A program made the translations under genes and the position numbers. DNA of 64,000 nucleotides from Roseiarcus sp963794655 (GTDB lineage: Bacteria > Pseudomonadota > Alphaproteobacteria > Rhizobiales > Beijerinckiaceae). Below are positions 7,633-15,274 of the stretch, piece after piece. Positions within the stretch are counted from its first letter, which is position 1, and each line of letters opens with the position of its first letter. Under the pieces are notes generated by a model. It saw only the letters and a program-made list of their open reading frames with translations. It did not search any database and had not been told where the DNA came from. Location of the stretch: assembly GCA_963794655.1 (NCBI GenBank), contig CAWCEV010000008.1, positions 372,001-436,000 on the forward strand, given 5' to 3'.

Positions 7633-8544
7633 ATGACCGACGACGACAGCGAACCCGTTGCCATCCCCGCGGCGCGCGAGCCGCCGCCGCGCGCGCTCGC
7701 CAGGCTTTCGCCGCTGGTGCGCCGCCTCGTCGCGCCGAACCCTTCGCCGTTCACCTTCAACGGCACCTGCACCTATATCGTGGGGCAAGGCGCGGTCGCG
7801 GTCGTCGATCCGGGACCGGAGGACGAGTCGCATCTCAAGGCGATCCTCGACGCGGTCGAGGGCGAGCGGGTCGAGACGATACTCATCACCCATACCCATC
7901 GCGATCACAGCCCCGGCGCCGCGAGGCTCCGCGCCGCGACCGGGGCGCCCGTGATCGGCGCCGCGCCGTTCGTTCCGGCCGGCGACGGGACGGAGGGCCT
8001 CGACGCCTCCCATGACCGCGACTATTCGCCCGACGCGATCCTCGCCGACGGCGAGCGGCTCAAGGGCGCGGGCTTCACGATCGAAGCCATCGCAACGCCC
8101 GGCCATTGCTCCAACCATTTGTGCTTCGCGCTTCTCGGCGAAAACGCGCTTCTCTCCGGCGACCACGTGATGGCGTGGTCGACGTCGGTGGTCGCGCCGC
8201 CCGACGGCTCGATGCGCGCCTACATGGCCTCGCTCGACAAGCTGCGCGGGAGGCCGCAAAGCGTCTACTGGCCGGGGCACGGCGGCGCGGTCGTCGAGCC
8301 GCAGCGCTATCTGCGCGCGCTGATCCTGCACCGGCGCCAGCGCGAAGCCTCGATCCTCGCGGCGCTCGCGGACGGCCCCCTGACCATCCCCACCCTCGTC
8401 GCGAGGGTCTACGCCGGGCTCAACCCCGCGCTCGCCCGCGCCGCGGGATTGTCGACGCTCGCGCATCTCGAAGACCTCGGCGAGCGCGGGCTGGTCGTCG
8501 CGGAAGCGCAGGACGACGGCGAGAAGCGCTACCGCCGTTCATGA
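7633..8544 (+). CDS. MBL-fold metallo-hydrolase (LACTB2-like)
   Basis: 303 residues. The metal site motif THTHRDHSPG (HxHxDH) is near residue 95, the next histidine is in ATPGHCSNHLCF, the metal-bridging Asp in LLSGDHVM, and the last histidine in YWPGHGGAV. The C-terminal 80 residues look like the small winged-helix domain found in the LACTB2/endoribonuclease-like branch. Such proteins hydrolyse phosphodiester or thioester bonds; the substrate is not known. ATG 7633 is preferred over upstream codons because of the GAAGGCGAGG ribosome site. The last about 70 bp of the gene are duplicated 235 bp downstream. Confidence 0.88.
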   Translation: MTDDDSEPVAIPAAREPPPRALARLSPLVRRLVAPNPSPFTFNGTCTYIVGQGAVAVVDPGPEDESHLKAILDAVEGERVETILITHTHRDHSPGAARLRAATGAPVIGAAPFVPAGDGTEGLDASHDRDYSPDAILADGERLKGAGFTIEAIATPGHCSNHLCFALLGENALLSGDHVMAWSTSVVAPPDGSMRAYMASLDKLRGRPQSVYWPGHGGAVVEPQRYLRALILHRRQREASILAALADGPLTIPTLVARVYAGLNPALARAAGLSTLAHLEDLGERGLVVAEAQDDGEKRYRRS

Positions 8545-8786
8545 GGAGCGGGCTCGTGGCGCGTCTCCTCCCCCCTTGCGGGGGAGGAACAAGGAGGGGG
8601 GTCGCGCCGTCCGATGGACGATGGAGCGGCGGCGCAATTCGACAATCTCAAGGGCCAGCGCGACCCCCCACCCCTTCCCGCCCCCACAAGGGGGGCGGGG
8701 GCGCTCACGACTCGGCGAGCGCGGGCTGGTCGTCGCGGAAGCGCTGGACGACGGCGAGACGCGCTACCGCCGTTCGTGAAGCGCGG
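8476..8786. repeat. Tandem duplication of the hydrolase 3' end
   Basis: Bases 8476-8545 (the last codons of the metallo-hydrolase) recur at 8711-8780 with only a few changes, an offset of 235 bp; the second copy also ends in a stop codon and encodes LGERGLVVAEALDDGETRYR. The unit between the copies is the GC-rich repeat element described separately, which is itself present twice. The simplest reading is a direct duplication of gene end plus repeat element, followed by drift. Confidence 0.85.
8561..8710. repeat. GC-rich palindromic repeat element, copy 1
   Basis: About 150 bp starting GCGTCTCCTCCCCCCTTG and ending GGCGGGGGCGCTCACGA. Internal inverted repeats (CCTCCCCC/GGGGGAGG; GCCCCCAC/GGGGGC) would fold into two hairpins. 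It looks like a dispersed extragenic palindromic element of the kind common in Hyphomicrobiales genomes. Copy 2 is at 8818-8968. Confidence 0.8.
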
Positions 8787-8817
8787 CCTTTTCGGCGATT
8801 GGAGAGATGGGTCCCGC

Positions 8818-8968
8818 GCGTCTCCTCCCCCCTTGTGGGGGAGGAACAAGGAGGGGGGGGTCGCGCCGTCCGGTGGACGATGGAGCGGCGGCGCGTTCGA
8901 TAATCTCAAGGGCCAGCGCGACCCCCCACCCCTTCCCGCCCCCACAAGAGGGGCGGGGGCGCTAACGA
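8818..8968. repeat. GC-rich palindromic repeat element, copy 2
   Basis: Second copy, about 93-95% like the first by eye, with the same end points and the same internal hairpins. Together the two copies and the duplicated gene end account for most of the 482-bp interval 8545-9026; no gene is seen there. Confidence 0.8.
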
Positions 8969-9026
8969 CATTGATTCCGAGGAAACCGATGACGCTCCGG
9001 CGCTCCTCGCAACGGCGAGGGAGACG

Positions 9027-9494
9027 CTACTTCGCTGCCGCGGGTCCGGCGGCGCCGGCGGCGTAGCCGTTGCGCGCCGCGATCTGGGAGCCCGCTTCCG
9101 AGAACATCTTGTCGTCGTCGCAGAGCTGGACACTCGGCATGCACTGGGGGTTGCAGGCGTAGGAGATCCTGGAAGTCCCGTTCTGCAGGACGAGCACTGT
9201 TCTCGCCGGCAGGACGCGGACCTGTTTTTCCTCGACGACCGTTCCTGCAGCGTCGACCGCGATCAGGTTCGTCTGGCCGAAGCCCTTGCCGGTGATGACC
9301 ATCGCGTTGTTGTTCTTGAGCATGGTCACGTCCGCGATCATCGGGTTGCCGATGATGAGCGTGGTCGCTCCGGCCGGCAGCTTCTCGATTTTCGCCTGGT
9401 CGAGCGTGACCGCGATCAGGTTCGTTTCCGCCCGGGCCGGCGTCGGGCCATAGGCGAGAACGAACGCGACAGCGAGCCACAGGCGCGACGACAT
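9027..9494 (-). CDS. Pilus-assembly/secretin N-terminal domain protein
   Basis: 155 residues with a signal peptide (WLAVAFVLAYGPTPARA). Residues about 25-100 match the domain found at the N terminus of CpaC/RcpA secretins (VTLDQAKIEKLPAGATTLII, IADVTMLKNNNAMVITGKG, GQTNLIAVDAAG), but the secretin barrel is missing. The C-terminal third has a cysteine cluster, SYACNPQCMPSVQLCDDD. Start 9494 has GAGAGAGGG upstream. Stand-alone copies of this domain are common in alphaproteobacteria and are usually annotated only as pilus-assembly-like; no Tad/Flp pilus genes are nearby. Confidence 0.8.
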   Translation of the reverse strand: MSSRLWLAVAFVLAYGPTPARAETNLIAVTLDQAKIEKLPAGATTLIIGNPMIADVTMLKNNNAMVITGKGFGQTNLIAVDAAGTVVEEKQVRVLPARTVLVLQNGTSRISYACNPQCMPSVQLCDDDKMFSEAGSQIAARNGYAAGAAGPAAAK

Positions 9495-9570
9495 GAGAAA
9501 CCCTCTCTCGTCAGGAGATGAGGGTCCATTTCGCTCGCCAAATATGAAGGAAATCTCAATTTCCGCAGCG

Positions 9571-11397
9571 TTAGAGCGCCGGGAAAATCGCCGCTCCTTC
9601 ATCCGCCGAGCCGACCGCGCCGCGGAAGACCGAGAACAATTCGCGCCCGACCCCGACATGGGCTCCGGAAAGGTCGGCTTCGGCATGCGGACGCCTCGCC
9701 CAGACGTCGTCGGCGACCATGACGTCGAGCCGTCCCGCGGGCGCATCGAGCCGGATGACGTCGCCGTTGCGGATCTTGCCGATCGCGCCGCCCGCCGCCG
9801 CTTCCGGCGTCACATGGATCGCGGAGGGCACCTTGCCCGAGGCGCCCGACAGGCGCCCGTCGGTGACCAGCGCAACGCGATGGCCGCGGTCCTGCAGCAC
9901 GCCGAGCGGCGGCATCAGCTTGTGCAACTCCGGCATGCCGATCGCCTTCGGTCCCTGAAAGCGGACCACGGCGACGAAGTCGCGGTCGAGCTCGCCGGCC
10001 CGGAACGCCGCATGCAGTTCCTCCTGGCTGTGGAACACCCGCGCCGGGGCCTCGATCAGGTGCCGCTCGGGCGCGACGGCCGAGGTCTTGATGACCGCCC
10101 GGCCGAGCGGACCTTCGAGCACCCGCAATCCTCCGGTCGACTGGAACGCGTCGCCCGCGCCGCGCAAGACGCTGCGATCGCCGGACTGGGCGGGCGCAGG
10201 CGTCCAGGCGACGGCGCCTTCGGCGTCGAGATGCGGCTCGACCGCATAGTCGCCGAGCTCGCCCCAGACGGTCTGCGCGTCGCCATGCAGGAGCCCGGCG
10301 CCGAGAAGTTCGCGGATCATGAAGCCCATGCCGCCCGCGGCGTGAAAATGATTCACGTCGGCCTTGCCGTTCGGATAAATGCGCGTGAGCAGCGGCGTGA
10401 CTTCCGCGAGGTCGGCGAAATCCTCCCACCTCAGCGCGATGCCGGCGGCGGCGGCCATCGCCACCAGATGGATGGTGAGATTGGTCGAGCCGCCCGTCGC
10501 GTGCAGCCCGACGACGCCGTTGACGATCGCGCGCTCGTCGATGATGCGACCGATCGGCGTGAACTGATTGCCGAGCCCGGTGATCGCGAGCGCCCGCTTG
10601 ACCCCGAGCATGGTCAGCGCGTCGCGGAGCGGCGTGTTGGGATTGACGAAGGACGCGCCCGGCAGATGCAGGCCCATGATCTCCATCAGCATCTGGTTGG
10701 TGTTGGCGGTGCCGTAGAAGGTGCAGGTGCCCGGCGAGTGATAGGCCTCGGCCTCCGCCTTGAGGAGGTCCGCGCGGGTCGCCTTGCCTTCGGCGAAGAG
10801 CTGGCGGACCTTCGATTTCTCGTCGTTAGGGAGGCCCGACGGCATCGGCCCGGCAGGCAGGAACACCGCCGGCACATGGCCGAACGAGAGCGCGCCAATG
10901 AGCAGGCCGGGCACGATCTTGTCGCATATGCCGAGATAGACCGCCGCGTCGAACATGTCGTGCGAAAGGGCGACCGCGGTCGAAAGCGCGATCACGTCGC
11001 GCGAGAAGAGCGAAAGCTCCATTCCCTTCTCGCCCTGGGTCACGCCGTCGCACATCGCCGGAACCCCGCCCGCGACCTGCGCCGTGCCGCCCGCCGCGCG
11101 CGCCGCCTCCTTGATGAGATCGGGAAAGCGGGCATAGGGCTGGTGAGCCGAGAGCATGTCGTTATAGGCGGTCACGATCGCGAGATTGGGCCCGCCGCCC
11201 TCGCGCAACGCCTCCTTGTCGCCTGCGCCGCAGGCGGCGAAGCCGTGGGCGAAATTGGCGCAGCCGAGGCGCTTGCGCGCCGGTTTGTTGGCGGCGGCGG
11301 CGTCGATCCGCGCGAGGTAAGCCTGGCGCGACTGGCGGCTGCGCACCGCGATGCGTTCGGTCACTTCGCCGATGCGTGCATTGAGCTTCGTGGTCAT
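9571..11397 (-). CDS. edd: Phosphogluconate dehydratase
   Basis: 608 residues, the normal length for Edd. It dehydrates 6-phosphogluconate to KDPG in the Entner-Doudoroff pathway and belongs to the IlvD/Edd iron-sulfur dehydratases. Cysteine motifs of the family are all visible: VPAMCDGVTQG, YLGICDKIVPG and GTCTFYGTANTNQM. Other conserved blocks are VTAYNDMLSAHQPY, GLHATGGSTNLTIH and the C-terminal VTDGRLSGASGKVPSA. ATG 11397 (TTKLNARIGEVTERI) fits the family start better than an upstream in-frame ATG at 11436. No eda or zwf is adjacent. Confidence 0.97.
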   Translation of the reverse strand: MTTKLNARIGEVTERIAVRSRQSRQAYLARIDAAAANKPARKRLGCANFAHGFAACGAGDKEALREGGGPNLAIVTAYNDMLSAHQPYARFPDLIKEAARAAGGTAQVAGGVPAMCDGVTQGEKGMELSLFSRDVIALSTAVALSHDMFDAAVYLGICDKIVPGLLIGALSFGHVPAVFLPAGPMPSGLPNDEKSKVRQLFAEGKATRADLLKAEAEAYHSPGTCTFYGTANTNQMLMEIMGLHLPGASFVNPNTPLRDALTMLGVKRALAITGLGNQFTPIGRIIDERAIVNGVVGLHATGGSTNLTIHLVAMAAAAGIALRWEDFADLAEVTPLLTRIYPNGKADVNHFHAAGGMGFMIRELLGAGLLHGDAQTVWGELGDYAVEPHLDAEGAVAWTPAPAQSGDRSVLRGAGDAFQSTGGLRVLEGPLGRAVIKTSAVAPERHLIEAPARVFHSQEELHAAFRAGELDRDFVAVVRFQGPKAIGMPELHKLMPPLGVLQDRGHRVALVTDGRLSGASGKVPSAIHVTPEAAAGGAIGKIRNGDVIRLDAPAGRLDVMVADDVWARRPHAEADLSGAHVGVGRELFSVFRGAVGSADEGAAIFPAL

Positions 11398-11499
11398 GCG
11401 CGTATCGCTCCTCAATCCGCCCCGCGTGGGCTGCAACGCTCTTCTAGCGCAAAGACAAGCAATAAAAAGGCCAGCGCTTCGACGTCGATGGCCTCGGCG

Positions 11500-12501
11500 T
11501 CAAAAGCCCGCGACTTCGTGGACCATCTGGGTGAAGCGCCGCCGCTCGTCGGGCGTCAGGGCGGCGGTGGCGACGTCGAGGTCCTGGTCCTGAAGCCCCG
11601 CGGCTTTGGCGAAGCTGTTCCACGCGGCCGCCTTGGCGAGGTCGCGCGGCAGCGCCCGGCCGCTCACATAGAGATGGGCGATGCGATTCTGCGCGATCGG
11701 ATTGCCGCGCGCCGCCGCAATGAGAAGGATCTTGGCGGCGGCCGCTTCGTCCCTTTTTATGCCGTCGCCGTTGAACAGCATGATCGCGTATTCAACCTGG
11801 CCGGCGATGATTCCGCCTTCGGCGGCGCGCTTGAGCCAGTGGGCCGCCTCGACGATGTCCTGCGGCACGCCTTTGCCCTCGCGCAGCATGACGCCATAGG
11901 AATAGGCGGCGTTGTCATCGCCCGCGTTCGCGGCGCGGAGGAAATATTGCGCGGCCTTGGCGTAGTCCGGCGTCTTTCCGGAGACGCCGTTGAGCTCCAT
12001 GATCCCGAGATTGTAGAGCGCGGCCGGATGGTCCTTGGCCGCCGCCCGCTCGAACTGCGCCTTGGCGGCGACCGGATCCTTCGGGACCCCCTTGGCGCCT
12101 TGAAGCAGCAGCACGCCGAGCGCGTAGGCGGCTTGCGGATCGCCGAGATTGCTCGCAAGGCTGTACCAGCGGGAGGCCTCGTGATCGTCGCCGACGACGG
12201 CCGCGCCTTCGTGGTAGATCTCGCCGATCAGCGTCATTGCCGCGGCGTCCTTCGAATTGGAGTCGAGCCGCTTTTCCGCCTCGAGCAGGGCATAGAGGAA
12301 ATTGCCGCGCTGATAGGCGCCGAAGGCCAGATCTGGCGCCACTCCATCCGCCCGCGGCGGAAGCGCAGGCGGCAACGAGGTCCGCGATTCGGCCTCTGCG
12401 CGCGTCGCGAACGGAGAAGCGACGCTTTGCGGTTGCGCCTGGGCGAAAGCGGCCCCGGCCGAGCCGAGGGTTAAAACGATGACGAGCGCGATCCGCGTCA
12501 T
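11500..12501 (-). CDS. Secreted Sel1/TPR repeat protein
   Basis: 333 residues with a signal peptide (IALVIVLTLGSAGAAFAQA). From about residue 65 it is a run of Sel1-like repeats, for example EASRWYSLASNLGDPQAAYA, YAKAAQYFLRAANAGDDNAA and EAAHWLKRAAEGGIIAGQVE. Such periplasmic solenoids act as protein-interaction adaptors, often in envelope homeostasis. Its start overlaps the thiE stop as ATGA (12498-12501), so it is translated with thiE although no functional link is obvious. Confidence 0.88.
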   Translation of the reverse strand: MTRIALVIVLTLGSAGAAFAQAQPQSVASPFATRAEAESRTSLPPALPPRADGVAPDLAFGAYQRGNFLYALLEAEKRLDSNSKDAAAMTLIGEIYHEGAAVVGDDHEASRWYSLASNLGDPQAAYALGVLLLQGAKGVPKDPVAAKAQFERAAAKDHPAALYNLGIMELNGVSGKTPDYAKAAQYFLRAANAGDDNAAYSYGVMLREGKGVPQDIVEAAHWLKRAAEGGIIAGQVEYAIMLFNGDGIKRDEAAAAKILLIAAARGNPIAQNRIAHLYVSGRALPRDLAKAAAWNSFAKAAGLQDQDLDVATAALTPDERRRFTQMVHEVAGF

Positions 12502-13145
12502 GGGACCTTCGCGCCGGCGAGGAGCGCCTGGGCTTCGCGTGCGGCCTCGGACGGCGAACGGTGTTTCCAGATCGCCTCGCCAAGCGCGACGAAATCGGCG
12601 CCGGCGTCGGCGAGCGCGCCCGCCGCGGCGATCGTTTCGGCATAGGCCACGCACGGCGTTTCGAAGATCTCGGCCCACCAGCCGACGCGCTCGATCAGAG
12701 AGGGCGCCCCCATGGTCGGCGCCCCGCGATGCGGTTCGCCGAACATCACGTAATCCGCTCCGGCCTCGCCCGCGATCATCGCCTCATCGCGCGTGCGCAA
12801 GGATCCCGCCCCAACAATCCGCTCCGGTTTGAGGCTCTCGATCGCCGCCGTGAGGTCGGCGCCGACGCCGTCGACATGAACCCCGTCCACGCCAAGCCGG
12901 GCCGCGAGCCGGGCGTCGTTCTCGATCAACAGCGCACAGTCGGCCGCGGTCGACGCTCGAAGCAGGGGCGCCACGATGGTCTTCGCGTCCGCCTGCGCGC
13001 CGGGCGCGAACCGGACGAGCGCGCTGGCGACCGGCGCCGCTTTCAGGACTTCCGCGAAAACCGCGGCGAAAGCGCCGGCGGCGCTCGCCGTCAGCGGCGG
13101 GGTGATGAGGTAGAGCGATGTGCGGGTCGAATCCTGGGGCGTCAC
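12498..13145 (-). CDS. thiE: Thiamine phosphate synthase family protein
   Basis: 215 residues of the ThiE TIM barrel, which joins HMP-PP and thiazole phosphate to make thiamine phosphate. Landmarks are TSLYLITPPL at the N terminus, ALLIENDARLAARLGVDGVH, GAGSLRTRDEAM, GADYVMFGEPH and the end ADAGADFVALGEAIW. Some glycine-rich phosphate-loop positions differ from E. coli ThiE, so a ThiE-like protein with altered activity is possible. GTG 13145 places the start a few residues before the first strand; an in-frame ATG at 13205 would add 20 residues without homology. It overlaps the downstream Sel1 gene. Confidence 0.82.
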   Translation of the reverse strand: MTPQDSTRTSLYLITPPLTASAAGAFAAVFAEVLKAAPVASALVRFAPGAQADAKTIVAPLLRASTAADCALLIENDARLAARLGVDGVHVDGVGADLTAAIESLKPERIVGAGSLRTRDEAMIAGEAGADYVMFGEPHRGAPTMGAPSLIERVGWWAEIFETPCVAYAETIAAAGALADAGADFVALGEAIWKHRSPSEAAREAQALLAGAKVP

Positions 13146-13344
13146 GGGACTTGCTAAAATAATCGGGCGTTGGTCGTCGGACCTATCGCCTGCCAATGCG
13201 GCCAAAAGCAGGAACGAAGCAAGCCTTTTCGAGCGTGCGGCCGCGCGGAGGCCCGGTGGGGACAGAGCGCACCGTGGGAGGGTTCGAGAGCCGCGAGCGG
13301 CGTCGCCAGCGCGGAGCGAGCCGTTTCCACGGTCGGCAACATTA

Positions 13345-13356
13345 TTGTTGCAACAA
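13345..13356. promoter_or_regulatory. Candidate BrnA operator
   Basis: Perfect 12-bp palindrome TTGTTGCAACAA in an A/T-rich island (ATTATTGTTGCAACAAAAAT), 39 bp before the brnT start codon. BrnA-type antitoxins repress their own operon by binding palindromes at the promoter, so this is the natural candidate site. Binding is inferred. Confidence 0.5.
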
Positions 13357-13395
13357 AAATATCGCCTGGCGTGAGTTTTGTCGCTACCTTGATGC

Positions 13396-13674
13396 GTGGA
13401 GATTGAGTTCGATCCGGAAAAGAGCGCAAGGAACGCCAGAGAGCGCGGCTTGCCGTTCGAACTGGCGGCTGAAATCGATTGGAGCGCGGCTCACACGATT
13501 GAGGATCGCCGGGAGGACTATGGCGAGACGCGGCTTGTCGCCTTCGCGCCCCTGAACGGCCGGCTGCACGTCGTCTGTTACTGCCTTCGCGGGAGGCGCG
13601 CCGGATCATCAGTTTCCGTAACGAACGAGCGTGAGGAACGATTCTATGTCGAGGCGAAAGCCGCTTACCGATGA
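13396..13674 (+). CDS. brnT: BrnT-type toxin, internally frame-disrupted
   Basis: 92 residues of the BrnT family of RNase toxins related in fold to RelE. The N-terminal part is normal (EIEFDPEKSARNARERGLPF, then RLHVVCYCLRG). The next stretch reads RAGSSVSV, but the other frame over 13594-13621 reads EARRIISFRN, which is the conserved RIISFR core of BrnT. The original frame then gives NEREERFYVEAK, again family-like. Two compensating 1-bp indels (near 13591-13593 and 13615-13625) would explain this. The toxin may therefore be inactive, or the sequence may hold two errors. Start is GTG; it overlaps brnA by 29 nt. Confidence 0.82.
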   Translation: MEIEFDPEKSARNARERGLPFELAAEIDWSAAHTIEDRREDYGETRLVAFAPLNGRLHVVCYCLRGRRAGSSVSVTNEREERFYVEAKAAYR

Positions 13675-13951
13675 GGATGGCGAAGTCCGCGAGCTCACGC
13701 GGGCGGACTTCAGGCGCATGCGCCCGATCGTCGACAGCGACCCCCATATGGTCGAGGCCGTGCGCGAGTGGCGTAAGAAGGCGGGCCGCCCGAAGGCCGA
13801 AACGCGGAAGGTGCACATCGGGTTTCGTCTTTCAGCGGACGTGGTTGAGAGCATCAAAGCCAGCGGCGCGGGCTACAACGCCCGTGTCGACGAGGCGCTG
13901 CGCAAGGCATTCGGGCCGAAGCCCGCGGGGCGTACGGCCGGACGAACGTGA
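13646..13951 (+). CDS. brnA: BrnA-type antitoxin
   Basis: 101 residues. The C-terminal half carries the ribbon-helix-helix block typical of BrnA (KVHIGFRLSADVVESIKA then GYNARVDEALRKAFG), which binds DNA and neutralises BrnT. Start at ATG 13646 is set by GAGGAA 7 nt upstream; an in-frame GTG at 13631 is less likely. The gene begins inside brnT, the usual toxin-first order for this module. It would repress the operon together with the toxin. Confidence 0.88.
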   Translation: MSRRKPLTDEDGEVRELTRADFRRMRPIVDSDPHMVEAVREWRKKAGRPKAETRKVHIGFRLSADVVESIKASGAGYNARVDEALRKAFGPKPAGRTAGRT

Positions 13952-14096
13952 GGCGTCAGAGCCGCAGCGGCAGCGCTGCGTTTGGGTTGGCGAATTCTCG
14001 TCTGCCGGCCCCGGTGTCCGGGTCAAAGCATCGGCATTGAGCGGCCGAGACGAAGACCGCTGTTAGAACGTAGCGCTTTTAGACGGCGCCGTTGCC

Positions 14097-14247
14097 GTCA
14101 TCGCGAGGACCCCTGGGGCTTTGACCCGGGGGGACGTGGCGATCCAGGGGACGTCGAGCGCCCTACGATTCCTGGATCGCCGCGTCGCCATAGCTCGTCC
14201 AAAAAGGACGGGCGTCCTTCGGACACCCTATGGCTCCTCGCGATGAC
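14097..14247. repeat. Nested inverted-repeat extragenic element
   Basis: A 151-bp element bounded by exact 13-bp inverted ends GTCATCGCGAGGA (14097-14109) and TCCTCGCGATGAC (14235-14247). Inside it is a second inverted pair GGCGATCCAGG (14138-14148) and CCTGGATCGCC (14171-14181). The ends and the GGATCGCC core resemble dispersed palindromic elements seen in Bradyrhizobium-like genomes. It occupies the middle of the 352-bp gap between brnA and rcdA; the flanks show nothing else. Confidence 0.8.
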
Positions 14248-14303
14248 GATTCCGCGGGAAAGCGCCATGCTCTAGAAGGTAGCGGCGTCGAGTACGGCGC
14301 GCG

Positions 14304-14849
14304 TCAGAGCGTAAACGCCGCGCGAAGCCGCTCGACCTGGGAGGCGACCTCGGAGCGCGTGATCGCGGGCTCGGGCGAAAGGGCGACGACGAGCCCCTGA
14401 TCGAGATGGATGACGCGCTCCTGAATGCGCAGCGACCGCTTGCTCAAGGCGCGCAGGGTCTCCGGCAATTGTTCAAAAATGTCGGGGTCGCAGCCATATT
14501 CCTGGCGCGAAAGCTTGACGCGGACGCGCTCGGCCTGGGCCTGGCTCGAGGTCAATTCGCCTTCATTCACCGCGCGCTGAAGCAGGAGCCAGGAGGCGAC
14601 CTGCATGAGACGGGTGGTGAGGCGCATGCTTTCGGTCGAATAGGCGAGCGCAGCCGGGCGGGAGAGTGCGCGCGATTCCATCCGGCCCGGACCGTCGAGG
14701 TAAGACGCAGCCTCCTCGACGAGCGTCATCCCTTCGCGAAAGAGATCCTTGAACGCGGCTGAGACCGTCAGACGGTGGATGAACGGAATGGCGCGCGGCG
14801 ACGCAGCGGCTGCAAGACTACGCGTCGGACCCTGGAACTCACGACCCAT
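14304..14849 (-). CDS. rcdA: DUF1465 protein, RcdA-type protease adaptor
   Basis: 181 residues of the DUF1465 family, whose studied member is Caulobacter RcdA, an adaptor that brings CtrA and other substrates to ClpXP at the cell pole during the G1-S transition. Family blocks seen are FKDLFREGMTLVEEAASYLD, STESMRLTTRLMQVASWLLL and ELTSSQAQAERVRVKL. The protein is all helical with no membrane segment. Its role here is inferred from the family; the window contains no other cell-cycle gene to support it. Confidence 0.75.
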   Translation of the reverse strand: MGREFQGPTRSLAAAASPRAIPFIHRLTVSAAFKDLFREGMTLVEEAASYLDGPGRMESRALSRPAALAYSTESMRLTTRLMQVASWLLLQRAVNEGELTSSQAQAERVRVKLSRQEYGCDPDIFEQLPETLRALSKRSLRIQERVIHLDQGLVVALSPEPAITRSEVASQVERLRAAFTL

Positions 14850-15044
14850 ACGCTCTCAACTCCATCTCATTTGACGCGCGGCGGCGAACATCCGCCAGCG
14901 CGAGACCTGAGGAACGCGTGGGACAATATCTCCTGCGCGAGCGTTCGGCGCATTTACCATTCAGCAAGGTTAACGTGGAAGAGCCCAATATTGCAATGGA
15001 CAAAGGGAAGCCGCCCATGGCGCGCCGGGCGAGGGCTCTATCGC

Positions 15045-15251
15045 TCAGATCTTGAACGCCGAGTGCGCCGCCGCGCGGGTCGCCTGACGCGCCTCGATCG
15101 CTTTCTCGAGCCGCTCTATCTCGGCGCGCAAAAGGCCGATGCGCTCGGTGAGCTCCGGCGCCGACAGGTCGTCGAGGTTTTGCCCGATCTCGTGCGCGAG
15201 CGGAGCCTTGGGCCTAGCGCCGAACAGGGATTCGTCGTCGAACGCAGCCAT
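15045..15251 (-). CDS. DUF1192 small protein
   Basis: 68 residues. The pattern LSAPELTERIGLLRAEIERL followed by EKAIEARQATRAAAHSAF matches the DUF1192 family, a short alphaproteobacterial protein with a coiled coil in its C-terminal half and no known function. It sits 23 nt upstream of mnmA on the same strand and is likely co-transcribed with it. Confidence 0.85.
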   Translation of the reverse strand: MAAFDDESLFGARPKAPLAHEIGQNLDDLSAPELTERIGLLRAEIERLEKAIEARQATRAAAHSAFKI

Positions 15252-15274
15252 CGCGTCCTCTCCGATCTCAGGCG

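Noticed and set aside
9493..12474. A 993-codon plus-strand frame opposite edd and the Sel1 gene
   Set aside because: It is antisense to two genes with clear families, is Arg/Gly/Ala/Asp-rich without domain character, and arises from the high GC of the third codon positions opposite.
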